This document shows positions 25,176-38,235 of a stretch of 64,000 bases of DNA, in pieces (positions within the stretch are counted from its first letter, which is position 1; each line of letters opens with the position of its first letter). Source of the stretch: Saccoglossus kowalevskii (taxonomy: Eukaryota; Hemichordata; Enteropneusta; Harrimaniidae); contig NW_003144622.1 of the NCBI RefSeq assembly GCF_000003605.2, positions 24,688 through 88,687 on the forward strand, read 5' to 3'. The notes under the pieces are model-generated. The model had not been told where the DNA came from. It saw only the letters and a program-made list of their open reading frames with translations, and made no database searches. The position numbers were made by a program, and so were the translations under genes.

Positions 25176-27184
25176 ATCTTCTAGAATTAACCTATGACCT
25201 CTACATACTTGGCGTAAGACTACGGTGATTTAACATCAATTTACGAAATATTTATTCACATGTTCGAACTTTTAACTATGGGACGTGTTAATATGATATC
25301 ACATGTAACAATCCCGAATGAAACTACCAACTTTGCAATCGCTTTTCACAACTTTGTAAGCAGTTTGTTGTCGACTTTCCAGTGACTGTTGTGATAATCT
25401 GCTTCTATATGAGGCATTCCCGGAACATTTACTTAATGTTTTCGAAATTTAACTGCGGGGTTGTTATGATAATGACTTAGGTTATATATACAAGCAACTC
25501 CGCCAACATTTCTTTCGTTTTTTACAACTTTGCACGCTGTTTTCTAACATTTTACAGTCAAGTCACGTGACCATATATAAGCTGCTTTCAACTGGCTTTT
25601 ATTAAACTTGTCGACTTTATAACTGCGCGTTTCTATAAGCCAACAACTTAGGTCATTTATGCAAACATATCTAACAACTTTGCAATAACTTTGCACAACT
25701 TTGCAATGACTTTGAACAACTTTGCACGGTGCGTTAACAACATAAAACCCACTACGTGCCGACAGCATCAACAACTTGTACTTGAAAATTGGAAGGAATT
25801 TCGAAACTTTCCATTAGTTAAAAAAGTTACAAAAATGCCACGATTTTCTGCTATAAATATTTGACATCACAGCAAAAAAAGATGCAGAAATGTTGCCGTA
25901 TATCTTTTCCATGTTTGTAATGAAAAAAAACCCAACAGCTCGTTTGCTCGGGGAATCTCCCATGCAAGTACTAACCACGCCCGAGTGTGCTTTACTTTAA
26001 ACATTTATCGGTCACCTAACCACAAAACAGCATAGATCATTAGAAATTAAAGCGAATTCGAGGCTATTTCAGGTTTTGGGATGTTTTAAAATCGATATTG
26101 TGAACATAAGTATCTTCTAGAATTGACCTATGACCTCTACGTACTTGGAGTAAGACTACGGTAATTTAACATCAATTTACGAAATATTTATTAACATGTT
26201 CGAACTTTTAACTATGGGACGTGTTAATATGATATCACATGTAACAATCCCGAATGAAACTACCAACTTTGCAATCTCTTTTCACAACTTTGTAAGCAGT
26301 TTGTTGTCGACTTTCCGGTGACTGTTGTGATAATCTGCTTATATATGAGGCATTCTCGGAACATTTACTTAATGTTTTCGAAATTTAGCTGCGGGGTTGT
26401 TATGATAATGACTTAGGTTATATATACAAGCAACTCCGCCAACATTTCTTTCGTTTTTTCCAACTTTGCACGCTGTTTTCTAACATTTTACAGTCAAGCC
26501 ACGTGACCATTTATAAGCTGCTTTCAACTGGCTTTTATTAAACTTGTCGACTTTATAACTGCGCGTTTCTATAAGCCAACAACTTAGGTCATTTATGCAA
26601 ACACATCTAACAACTTTGCAATAACTTTGCACAACTTTGCAATGACTTTGAACAACTTTGCACGGTGCGTTAACAACTTAAAACCCACTACGTGCCTACA
26701 GCCTCAACAACTTGTACTTGTAAATTGGAAGAAATTTCGAAACTTTCCATTAGTTAAAAAAGTTACAAAAATGCCACGCTTTTCTGCTATAAATGTTTGA
26801 CATCACAGGAAAAATAGATGCAGAAATGTTGCCGAATATCTTTTCCATGTTTGTAATGAAAAAAAAATCAACAGCTCGTTTGCTCGGGGAATCTTCCATG
26901 CAAGTACTAACCACGCCCGAGTGTGCTTTACTTTAAACATTTGTCGGTCACCTAACCACACAACAGCATAGATCATTAGAAATTAAGCTGAATTCGAGGC
27001 TATTTCAGGTTTTGGGATGTTTTAAAATCGATATCGTTTACATAAGTATCTTCTAGAATTGACCTATGACCTCTACATACTTGGAGTAAGTCTACGGTGA
27101 TTTAACATCAATTTACGAAATATTTATTCACATGTTCGAACTTTTAACTATGGGACGTGTTAATATGATATCACATGTAACAAT

Positions 27185-27405
27185 TCCGAATGAAAACTAC
27201 CAACTTTGCAATCGCTTTTCACAACTTTGTAAGCAGTTTGTTGTCGACTTTCCAGTGACTGTTGTGATAATCTTCTTCTATATGAGGCATTCCCGGAACA
27301 TTTACTTAATGTTTTCGAAATTTAACTGCGGGGTTGTTATGATAATGACTTAGTTATATATACAAGCAACTCCGCCAACATTTCTTTCTTTTTTTCCACT
27401 TTGCA
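27185..27405. other. Indel cluster at the type I to III junction
   Basis: Unit 27048 has GAATGAAAACTACC with one A more than usual, GACTTAGTTATAT lacking a G, and TTCTTTCTTTTTTTCCACTTTG lacking an A and altered at the usual TTCGT. Type III markers (CACGTGAACATC, ACATCTACCAAC) begin directly after, at about 27430-27545. Confidence 0.7.
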
Positions 27406-27419
27406 CGCTGTTTTCTAAC

Positions 27420-30400
27420 ATTTTACAGTCAACTCACGTGAACATCTATAAGCTGCTTTCAACTGGCTTTTATTAAATTTGTCGACTTTACAACTGCGCG
27501 TTTCAATAAGCCAACAACTTAGGTCATTTATGCAAATACATCTACCAACTTTGCAATAACTTTGCACAACTTTGCAATGACTTTGAACAACTTTGCACGG
27601 TGCGTTAACAACTTAAAACCCACTACGTGCCGACAGAATCAACAACTTGTACTTGAAAATTAGAAGGAATTTCGAAACTTTCCATTAGTTAAAAAAGTTA
27701 CAAAAATGCCACGATTTTCTACAATAAATGATTGACATCACAGGAAGAAAAATGCAGAAATGTTGAAGTATATCTTTTCCATATCTGTGATGAAACAAAA
27801 AAAAATTCAACAGCTCGTTTACTCAGGGAGTCTCCCATGCAAGTACTAACCACGCCCGATTGCGCTTTACCTCAAACATTTATCGGTCACCTAACCACAC
27901 AACTGCATAGAAAACATGGAATTAGGCCGAATTCCCGGCTATTTCAGGTTTTGAGATGTTTTAAAATCGATATCGTCTACGCAAATATCTTCTAGAATTG
28001 ACCTATGACATCTACATACTTGGAGTAAGACTACGGTAATTTAACATCAATTAACGAAATATTTATTCACATTTTCGAGCTTTTAACTATGGGACTTGTT
28101 AAAATGATATCACAGGTAACAATCCCGAATGAAAATACCAACTTTGCAATCGCTTTTCACAACTTTGTAAGCAGTTTGTAGTCGACTTTTTGGTTGACTG
28201 TTGTGACAATCTGCTTACATATGAGGCATTCTCGGAACATTTACTTAATATTTTCGACATTTAACTGCGGGGTTGTCATGATAATGACTTAGGTTATATA
28301 TACAAGCAACTCCGCCAACATTTCTTTCGTTTTTTCCAACTTTGCACGCTGTTTTCTAACATTTTACAGTCAACTCACGTGAACATATATAAGCTGCTTT
28401 CAAATGGCTTTTATTAAACTTGTCGACTTTACAACTGCGCGTTTCTATAAGCCAACAACTTAGGTCATTTATGCAAATACATCTACCAACTTTGCAATAA
28501 CTTTGCACAACTTTGCAATGACTTTGAACAACTTTTCACGGTGCGTTAACAACTTAAAACCCACTACGTGCCGACAGCATCAACAACTTGTACTTGAAAA
28601 TTAGAAGGAATTTCGAAACTTTCCATTAGTTAAAAAAGTTACAAAAATGCCACGATTTTCTACAATAAATGATTGACATCACAGGAAGAAAAATGCAGAA
28701 ATGTTGAAGTATATCTTTTCCATATCTGTGATGAAACAAAAAAAAATTCAACAGCTCGTTTACTCAGGGAGTCTCCCATGCAAGTACTAACCACGCCCGA
28801 TTGCGCTTTACCTCAAACATGTATCGGACACCTAACCACACAACTGCATAGGAAACATGCAATTAGGCCGAATTCCCGGCTATTTCAGGTTTTGAGATGT
28901 TTTAAATTCGATATCGTCTACGCAAATATCTTCTAGAATTGACCTATGACATCTACATACTTGGAGTAAGACTACGGTAATTTAACATCAATTAACGAAA
29001 TCTTTATTCACATTTTCGAACTTTTAACTATGGGACTTGTTAATATGATATCACAGGTAACAATCCCGAATGAAAATACCAACTTTGCAATCGCTTTTCA
29101 CAACTTTGTAAGCAGTTTGTAGTCGACTTTTTGGTTGACTGTTGTGACAATCTGCTTACATATGAGGCATTCTCGGAACATTTACTTAATATTTTCGACA
29201 TTTAAGTGCGGGGTTGTCATGATAATGACTTAGGTTATATATACAAGCAACTCCGCCAACATTTCTTTCGTTTTTTCCAACTTTGCACGCTGTTTTCTAA
29301 CATTTTACAGTCAACTCACGTGAACATCTATAAGCTGCTTTCAAATGGCTTTTATTAAACTTGTCGACTTTACAACTGCGCGTTTCTATAAGCCAACAAC
29401 TTAGGTCATTTATGCAAATACATCTACCAACTTTGCAATAACTTTGCACAACTTTGCAATGACTTTGAACAACTTTTCACGGTGCGTTAACAACTTAAAA
29501 CCCACTACGTGCCGACAGCATCAACAACTTGTACTTGAAAATTAGAAGGAATTTCGAAACTTTCCATTAGTTAAAAAAGTTACAAAAATGCCACGATTTT
29601 CTACAATAAATGATTGACATCACAGGAAGAAAAATGCAGAAATGTTGAAGTATATCTTTTCCATATCTGTGATGAAACAAAAAAAAATTCAACAGCTCGT
29701 TTACTCAGGGAGTCTCCCATGCAAGTACTAACCACGCCCGATTGCGCTTTACCTCAAACATTTATCGGTCACCTAACCACACAACTGCATAGAAAACATG
29801 CAATTATGTCGAATTCCCGGCTATTTCAGGTTTTGAGATGTTTTAAAATCGATATCGTCTACGCAAATATCTTCTAGAATTGACCTATGACATCTACATA
29901 CTTGGAGTAAGACTACGGTAATTTAACATCAATTAACGAAATCTTTATTCACATTTTCGAGCTTTTAACTATGGAACTTGTTAAAATGATATCACAGGTA
30001 ACAATACCAAATCAAAATACCAACTTTGCAATCGCTTTTCACAACTTTGTAAGCAGTTTGTAGTCGACTTTTTGGTTGACTGTTGTGACAATCTGCTTAC
30101 ATATGAGGCATTCTCGGAACATTTACTTAATATTTTCGACATTTAACTGCGGGGTTGTCATGATAATGACTTAGGTTATATATACAAGCAACTCCGCCAA
30201 CATTTCTTTCGTTTTTTCCAACTTTGCACGCTGTTTTCTAACATTTTACAGTCAACTCACGTGAACATCTATAAGCTGCTTTCAAATGGCTTTTATTAAA
30301 CTTGTCGACTTTAGAACTGCGCGTTTCTATAAGCCAACAACTTAGGTCATTTATGCAAATACATCTACCAACTTTGCAATAACTTTGCACAACTTTGCAA

Positions 30401-33400
30401 TGACTTTGAACAACTTTGCACGGTGCGTTAACAACTTAAAACCCACTACGTGCCGACAGCATCAACAACTTGTACTTGAAAATTAGAAGGAATTTCGAAA
30501 CTTTCCATTAGTTAAAAAAGTTACAAAAATGCCACGATTTTCTACAATAAATGATTGACATCACAGGAAGAAAAATGCAGAAATGTTGAAGTATATCTTT
30601 TCCATGTCTGTGATGAAACAAAAAAAAATCAACAGCTCGTTTACTCAGGGAGTCTCCCATGCAAGTACTAACCACACCCGATTGCGCTTTACCTCAAACA
30701 TTTATCGGTCACCTAACCGCACAACTGGATAGAAAAAAAGCAATTAGGCCGAATTCCCGGCTATTTCAGGTTTTGAGATGTTTTAAAATCGATATCGCCT
30801 ACGCAAATATCATCTAGAATTGACCTATGACATCTACATACTTGGAGTAAGACTACGGTAATTTAACATCAATTAACGAAATCTTTTTACACATTTTCGA
30901 ACTTTTAACTATGGGACTTTGTTAATATGATATCACAGGTAACAATCCCAAATGAAAATACCAACTTTGCAATCGCTTTTCACAACTTTGTAAGCAGTTT
31001 GTAGTCGACTTTTTGGTTGACTGTTGTGACAATCTGCTTACATATGAGGCATTCTCCGAACATTTACTTAATATTTTCGACATTTAACTGCGGGGTTGTC
31101 ATGCTAATGACTTAGGTTATATATACAAGCAACTCCGCCAACATTTCTTTCGTTTTTTCCAACTTTGCACGCTGTTTTCTAATATTTTACAGTCAACTCA
31201 CGTGAACATCTATAAGCTGCTTTCAAATGGCTTGTATTAAACTTGTCGACTTTAGAACTGCGCGTTTCTATAAGCCAACAACTTAGGTCATTTATGCAAA
31301 TACATCTACCAACTTTGCAATAACTTTGCACAACTTTGCAATGACTTTGAACAACTTTGCACGGTGCGTTAACAACTTAAAACCCACTACGTGCCGACAG
31401 CATCAACAACTTGTACTTGAAAATTAGAAGGAATTTCGAAACTTTCCATTAGTTAAAAAAGTTAAAAAAATGCCACGATTTTCTACAATAAATGATTGAC
31501 ATCACAGGAAGAAAAATGCGGAAATGTTGAAGTATATCTTTTCCATGGCTGTGATGAAAAAAAAAAAAATCAACAGCTCGTTTACTCAGGGAGTCTCCCA
31601 ATGCAAGTACTAACCACGCCCGATTGCGCTTTACCTCAAACATTCATCGGTCACCTAACCACACAACTGCATAGAAAACATGCAATTAGGTCGAATTCCC
31701 GGCTATTTCAGGTTTTGAGATGTTTTAAAATCGATATCGCCTACGCAAATATCTTCTAGAATTGACCTATGACATCTACAAACTTGGAGTAAGACTACGA
31801 TAATTTAACATCAATTAACGAAATCTTTATTCATATTTTCGAACTTTTAACTATGGGACTTGTTAATATGATATCACAGGTAACAATCCCGAATGAAAAT
31901 ACCAACTTTGCAATCGCTTTTCACAACTTTGTAAGCAGTTTGTAGTCGACTTTTTGGTTGACTGTTGTGACAATCTGCTTACATATGAGGCATTCTCGGA
32001 ACATTTACTTAATATTTTCTATATTTAACTGCGGGGTTGTCATGATAATGACTTAGGTTATATATACAAGCAACTCCGCCAACATTTCTTTCGTTTTTTC
32101 CAACTTTGCACGCTGTTTTCTAACATTTCACAGTCAACTCACGTGAACATCTATAAGCTGCTTTCAAATGGCTTTTATTAAACTTGTCGACTTTAGAACT
32201 GCGCGTTTCTATAAGCCAACAACTTAGGTCATTTATGCAAATACATCTACCAACTTTGCAATAACTTTGCACAACTTTGCAATGACTTTGAACAACTTTG
32301 CACGGTGCGTTAACAACTTAAATCCCACTACGTGCCGACAGCATCAACAACTTGTACTTGAAAATTAGAAGGAATTTCGAAACTTTCCATTAGTTAAAAA
32401 AGTTACAAAAATGCCAGGATTTTCTACAATAAATGATTGACATCACAGGAAGAAAAATGCAGAAATGTTGAAGTATATCTTTTCCATGTCTGTGATGAAA
32501 CAAAAAAAAAATTCAACAGCTCGTTTACTCAGGGAGTCTCCCATGCAAATACTAACCACGCCCGATTGCGCTTTACCTCAAACATTCATCGGTCACCTAA
32601 CCACACAACTGCATTGAAAACATGCAATTAGGCCGAATTCCCGGCTATTTCAGGTTTTGAGATGTTTTAAAATCGATATCGCCTACGCAAATATCTTCTA
32701 GAATTGACCTATGACATCTACATACTTGGAGTAAGACTACGGTAATTTAACATCAATTAACGAAATATTTATTCACATTTTCGAGCTTTTAACTATGGGA
32801 CTTGTTAAAATGATATCACAGGTAACAATCCCAAATGAAAATACCAACTTTGCAATCGCTTTTCACAACTTTGTAAGCAGTTTGTAGTCGACTTTTTGGT
32901 TGACTGTTGTGACAATCTGCTTACGTATGAGGCATTCTCGGAACATTTACTTAATATTTTCGACATTTAACTGCGGGGTTGTCATGATAATGACTTAGGT
33001 TATATATACAAGCAACTCCGCCAACATTTCTTTCGTTTTTTCCAACTTTGCACGCTGTTTTCTAACATTTTATAGTCAACTCACGTGAACATCTATAAGC
33101 TGCTTTCAAATGGCTTTTATTAAACTTGTCGACTTTAGAACTGCGCGTTTCTATAAGCCAACAACTTAGGTCATTTATGCAAATACATCTACCAACTTTG
33201 CAATAACTTTGCACAACTTTGCAATGACTTTGAACAACTTTGCACGGTGCGTTAACAACTTAAAACCCACTACGTGCCGACAGCATCAACAACTTGTACT
33301 TGAAAATTAGAAGGAATTTCGAAACTTTCCATTAGTTAAAAAAGTTACAAAAATGCCAGGATTTTCTACAATAAATGATTGACATCACAGGAAGAAAAAT

Positions 33401-36400
33401 GCAGAAATGTTGAAGTATATCTTTTCCATGTCTGTGATGAAACAAAAAAAATTCAACAACTCGTTTACTCAGGGAGTCTCCCATGCAAATACTAACCACG
33501 CCCGATTGCGCTTTACCAGAAACATTCATCGGTCACCTAACCACACAACTGCATTGAAAACATGCAATTAGGCCGAATTCCCGGCTATTTCAGGTTTTGA
33601 GATGTTTTAAAATCGATATCGCCTACGCAAATATCTTCTAGAATTGACCTATGACATCTACATACTTGGAGTAAGACTACGGTAATTTAACATCAATTAA
33701 CGAAATATATATTCACATTTTCGAGCTTTTAACTATGGGACTTGTTAAAATGATATCACAGGTAACAATCCCAAATGAAAATACCAACTTTGCAATCGCT
33801 TTTCACAACTTTGTAAGCAGTTTGTAGTCGACTTTTTGGTTGACTGTTGTGACAATCTGCTTACGTATGAGGCATTCTCGGAACATTTACTTAATATTTT
33901 CGACATTTAACTGCGGGGTTGTCATGATAATGACTTAGGTTATATATAAAAGCAACTCCGCCAACATTTCTTTCGTTTTTTCCAACTTTGCACGCTGTTT
34001 TCTAACATTTTATAGTAAACTCACGTGAACATCTATAAGCTGCTTTCAAATTGCTTTTATTAAACTTGTCGACTTTAGAACTGCGCGTTTCTATAAGCCA
34101 ACAACTTAGGTCATTTATGCAAATACATCTACCAACTTTGCAATAACTTTGCACAACTTTGCAATGACTTTGAACAACTTTGCACGGTGCGTTAACAACT
34201 TAAAACCCACTACGTGCCGACAGCATCAACAACTTGTACTTGAAAATTAGAAGGAATTTCGAAACTTTCCATTTGTTAAAAAAGTTACAAAAATGCCAGG
34301 ATTTTCTACAATAAATGATTGACATCACAGGAAGAAAAATGCAGAAATGTTGAAGTATATCTTTTCCATGTCTGTGATGAAACAAAAAAAAATTCAACAA
34401 CTCGTTTACTCAGGGAGTCTCCCATGCAAATACTAACCACGCCCGATTGCGCTTTACCTCAAACATTCATCGGTCACCTAACCACACAACTGCATAGAAA
34501 ACATGCAATTAGGCCGAATTCCCGGCTATTTCAGGTTTTGAGATGTTTTAAAATCGATATCGCCTACGCAAATATCTTCTAGAATTGACCTATGACATCT
34601 ACATACTTGGAGTAAGACTACGGTAATTTAACATCAATTAACGAAATATTTATTCACATTTTCGAGCTTTTAACTATGGGACTTGTTAAAATGATATCAC
34701 AGGTAACAATCCCAAATGAAAATACCAACTTTGCAATCGCTTTTCACAACTTTGTAAGCAGTTTGTAGTCGACTTTTTGGTTGACTGTTGTGACAATCTG
34801 CTTACATATGAGGCATTCTCGGAACATTTACTTAATATTTTCGACATTTAACTGTGGGGTTGTCATGATAATGACTTAGGTTATATATACAAGCAACTCC
34901 GCCAACATTTCTTTCGTTTTTACCAACTTTGCACGCTGTTTTCTAACATTTTATAGTCAACTCACGTGAACATCTATAAGCTTCTTTCAAATGGCTTTTA
35001 TTAAACTTGTCGACTTTAGAACTGCGCGTTTCTATAAGCCAACTACTTAGGTCATTTATGCAAATACATCTACCAACTTTGCAATAACTTTGCACAACTT
35101 TGCAATGACTTTGAACAACTTTGCACGGTGCGTTAACAACTTAAAACCCAATACGTGCCGACAGCATCAACAACTTGTACTTGAAAATTAGAAGGAATTT
35201 CGAAACTTTCCATTAGTTAAAAAAGTTACAAAAATGCCAGGATTTTCTACAATAAATGATTGACATCACAGGAAGAAAAATGCAGAAATGTTGAAGTATA
35301 TCTTTTCCATGTCTGTGATGAAACAAAAAAAAAAAATTCAACAGCTCGTTTACTCAGGGAGTCTCCCATGCAAATACTAACCACGCCCGATTGCGCTTTA
35401 CCTCAAACATTCATCGGTCACCTAACCACACAACTGCATAGAAAACATGCAATTAGGCCGAATTCCCGGCTATTTCAGGTTTTGAGATGTTTTAAAATCG
35501 ATATCGCCTACGCAAATATCTTCTAGAATTGACCTATGACATCTACATACTTGGAGTAAGACTACGGTAATTTAACATCAATTAACGAAATATTTATTCA
35601 CATTTTCGAGCTTTTAACTATGGGACTTGTTAAAATGCTATCACAGGTAACAATCCCAAATGAAAATACCAACTTTGCAATCGCTTTTCACAACTTTGTA
35701 AGCAGTTTGTAGTCGACTTTTTGGTTTACTGTTGTGACAATCTGCTTACATATGAGGCATTCTCGGAACATTTACTTAATATTTTCGACATTTAACTGCG
35801 GGGTTGTCATGATAATGACTTAGGTTATATATACAAGCAACTCCGCCAACATTTCTTTCGTTTTTTCCAACTTTGCACGCTGTTTTCTAACATTTTATAG
35901 TCAACTCACGTGAACATCTATAAGCTGCTTTCAAATGGCTTTTATTAAACTTGTCGACTTTAGAACTGCGCGTTTCTATAAGCCAACTACTTATGTCATT
36001 TATGCAAATACATCTACCAACTTTGCAATAACTTTGCACAACTTTGCAATGACTTTGAACAACTTTGCACGGTGCGCTAACAACTTAAAACCCACTACGT
36101 GCCGACAGCATCAACAACTTGTACTTGAAAATTAGAAGGAATTTGAAACTTTCCATTAGTTAAAAAAGTTACAAAAATGCCACGATTTTCTACAATAAAT
36201 GATAGACATCACAGGAAGAAAAATACAGAAATGTTGAGGAATATCTTTTCCATGTCTGTGATGAAACCAAAAAAAAATTCAACAGCTCGTTTACTCAGGG
36301 AGTCTCCCATGCAAGTACTAACCACGCCCGATTGCGCTTTACCTCAAACATTTATCAGTCACCTAACGACACAACTGCATAGAAAACATGCAATTAGGCC

Positions 36401-37950
36401 GAATTCCCGGCTATTTCAGGTTTTGAGATGTTTTAAAATCGATATCGTCTACGCAAATATCTTCTAGAATTGACCTATGACATCTACATACTTGGAGTAA
36501 GACTACGGTAATTTAACATCAATTAACGAAATCTTTATTCACATTTTCGAACTTTTAACTATGGGACTTGTTAATATGATATCACAGGTAACAATCCCGA
36601 ATGAAAATACCAACTTTGCAATCGCTTTTCACAACTTTGTAAGCAGTTTGTAGTCGACTTTTTGGTTGACTGTTGTGACAATCTGCTTACATATGAGGCA
36701 TTCTCGGAACATTTACTTAATATTTTCGACATTTAACTTCGGGGTTGTCATGATAATGACTTAGGTTATATATACAAGCAACTCCGCCAACATTTCTTTC
36801 GTTTTTTCCAACTTTGCACGCTGTTTTCTAACATTTTATAGTCAACTCACGTGAACATCTATAAGCTTCTTTCAAATGGCTTTTATTAAACTTGTCGACT
36901 TTAGAACTGCGCGTTTCTATAAGCCAACTACTTAGGTCATTTATGCAAATACATCTACCAACTTTGCAATAACTTTGCACAACTTTGCAATGACTTTGAA
37001 CAACTTTGCACGGTGCGTTAACAACTTAAAACCCACTACGTGCCGACAGCATCAACAACTTGTACTTGAAAATTAGAAGGAATTTCGAAACTTTCCATTA
37101 GTTAAAAAAGTTACAAAAATGCCAGGATTTTCTACAATAAATGATTGACATCACAGGAAGAAAAATGCAGAAATGTTGAAGTATATCTTTTCCATGTCTG
37201 TGATGAAACAAAAAAAAATTCAACAACTCGTTTACTCAGGGAGTCTCCCATGCAAATACTAACCACGCCCGATTGCGCTTTACCTCAAACATTCATCGGT
37301 CACCTAACCACACAACTGCATAGAAAACATGCAATTAGGCCGAATTCCCGGCTATTTCAGGTTTTGAGATGTTTTAAAATCGATATCGCCTACGCAAATA
37401 TCTTCTAGAATTGACCTATGACATCTACATACTTGGAGTAAGACTACGGTAATTTAACATCAATTAACGAAATATTTATTCACATTTTCGAGCTTTTAAC
37501 TATGGGACTTGTTAAAATGATATCACAGGTAACAATCCCAAATGAAAATACCAACTTTGCAATCGCTTTTCACAACTTTGTAAGCAGTTTGTAGTCGACT
37601 TTTTGGTTGACTGTTGTGACAATCTGCTTACATATGAGGCATTCTCGGAACATTTACTTAATATTTTCGACATTTAACTGTGGGGTTGTCATGATAATGA
37701 CTTAGGTTATATATACAAGCAACTCCGCCAACATTTCTTTCGTTTTTTCCAACTTTGCACGCTGTTTTCTAACATTTTATAGTCAACTCACGTGAACATC
37801 TATAAGCTTCTTTCAAATGGCTTTTATTAAACTTGTCGACTTTAGAACTGCGCGTTTCTATAAGCCAACTACTTAGGTCATTTATGCAAATACATCTACC
37901 AACTTTGCAATAACTTTGCACAACTTTGCAATGACTTTGAACAACTTTGC
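27420..37950. repeat. Block E: type III satellite units
   Basis: Unit starts are 27048 (chimeric), 27987, 28928, 29869, 30809, 31751, 32693, 33633, 34574, 35518, 36459 and 37400 (chimeric). Lengths are very uniform at 939 to 944 bp. Sub-variants run in neighbours: CCATATCTGTG in units 27048, 27987 and 28928; GCCAGGATTTTC in units 31751 through 34574 and again in 36459; CTTACGTATGAGG in units 32693 and 33633. Homogenisation is therefore local. Each unit has an open frame of up to 87 codons on the + strand, discussed under findings and not accepted as a gene. Confidence 0.88.
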
Positions 37951-38235
37951 ACGTGCGTACACTTAAAACCCACTACGTGCGACAGCATCACACTGTACTT
38001 GAAATTAGAAGGAATTTCGAAACTTTTCTTTAGTAAAAAAGTTACAAAAATGCCACTTTTTCTGCTATAAATGTTTGACATCACAGGAAGAAAAAATGCA
38101 GAAATGTTGCCATATATCTTTTCATGTTTGTAATGAAAAAAAAAAAAATCAACAGCTCGTTTGCTCTGGGAGTCTCCCGTGCAAGTACTAACCACGCCCG
38201 ATTGTGCTTTACTTTAAACATTTATCGTCACCTAA
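37950..38235. other. Dense cluster of single-base deletions at the type III to IV junction
   Basis: Compared with other units, unit 37400 loses single bases or pairs at GCACGTGCGTACAC, CACTACGTGCGACAGC, ATCACACTGTACTTG, GAAATTAGAAGG, GCCACTTTTTC, TCTTTTCATG and TATCGTCACC, all within 285 bases. No other stretch of the window is this dense. Flanking subfamily identity changes here from III to IV. Confidence 0.85.

Larger units (their letters stand above)
18290..27420. repeat. Block D: type I satellite units, short and long classes mixed
   Basis: Unit starts are 17716 (chimeric), 18654, 19595, 20531, 21441, 22382, 23318, 24255, 25176, 26112 and 27048 (chimeric). Units 18654, 20531, 21441 and 24255 carry the 16-bp deletion at GTTCGACTTG. 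Units 19595, 22382, 23318, 25176, 26112 and 27048 have the full GTTCGAACTTTTAACTATGG form. Local duplications dominate the block: a three-unit register duplication, 21-bp expansions in two units, and an 11-bp contraction in one. Confidence 0.85.
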
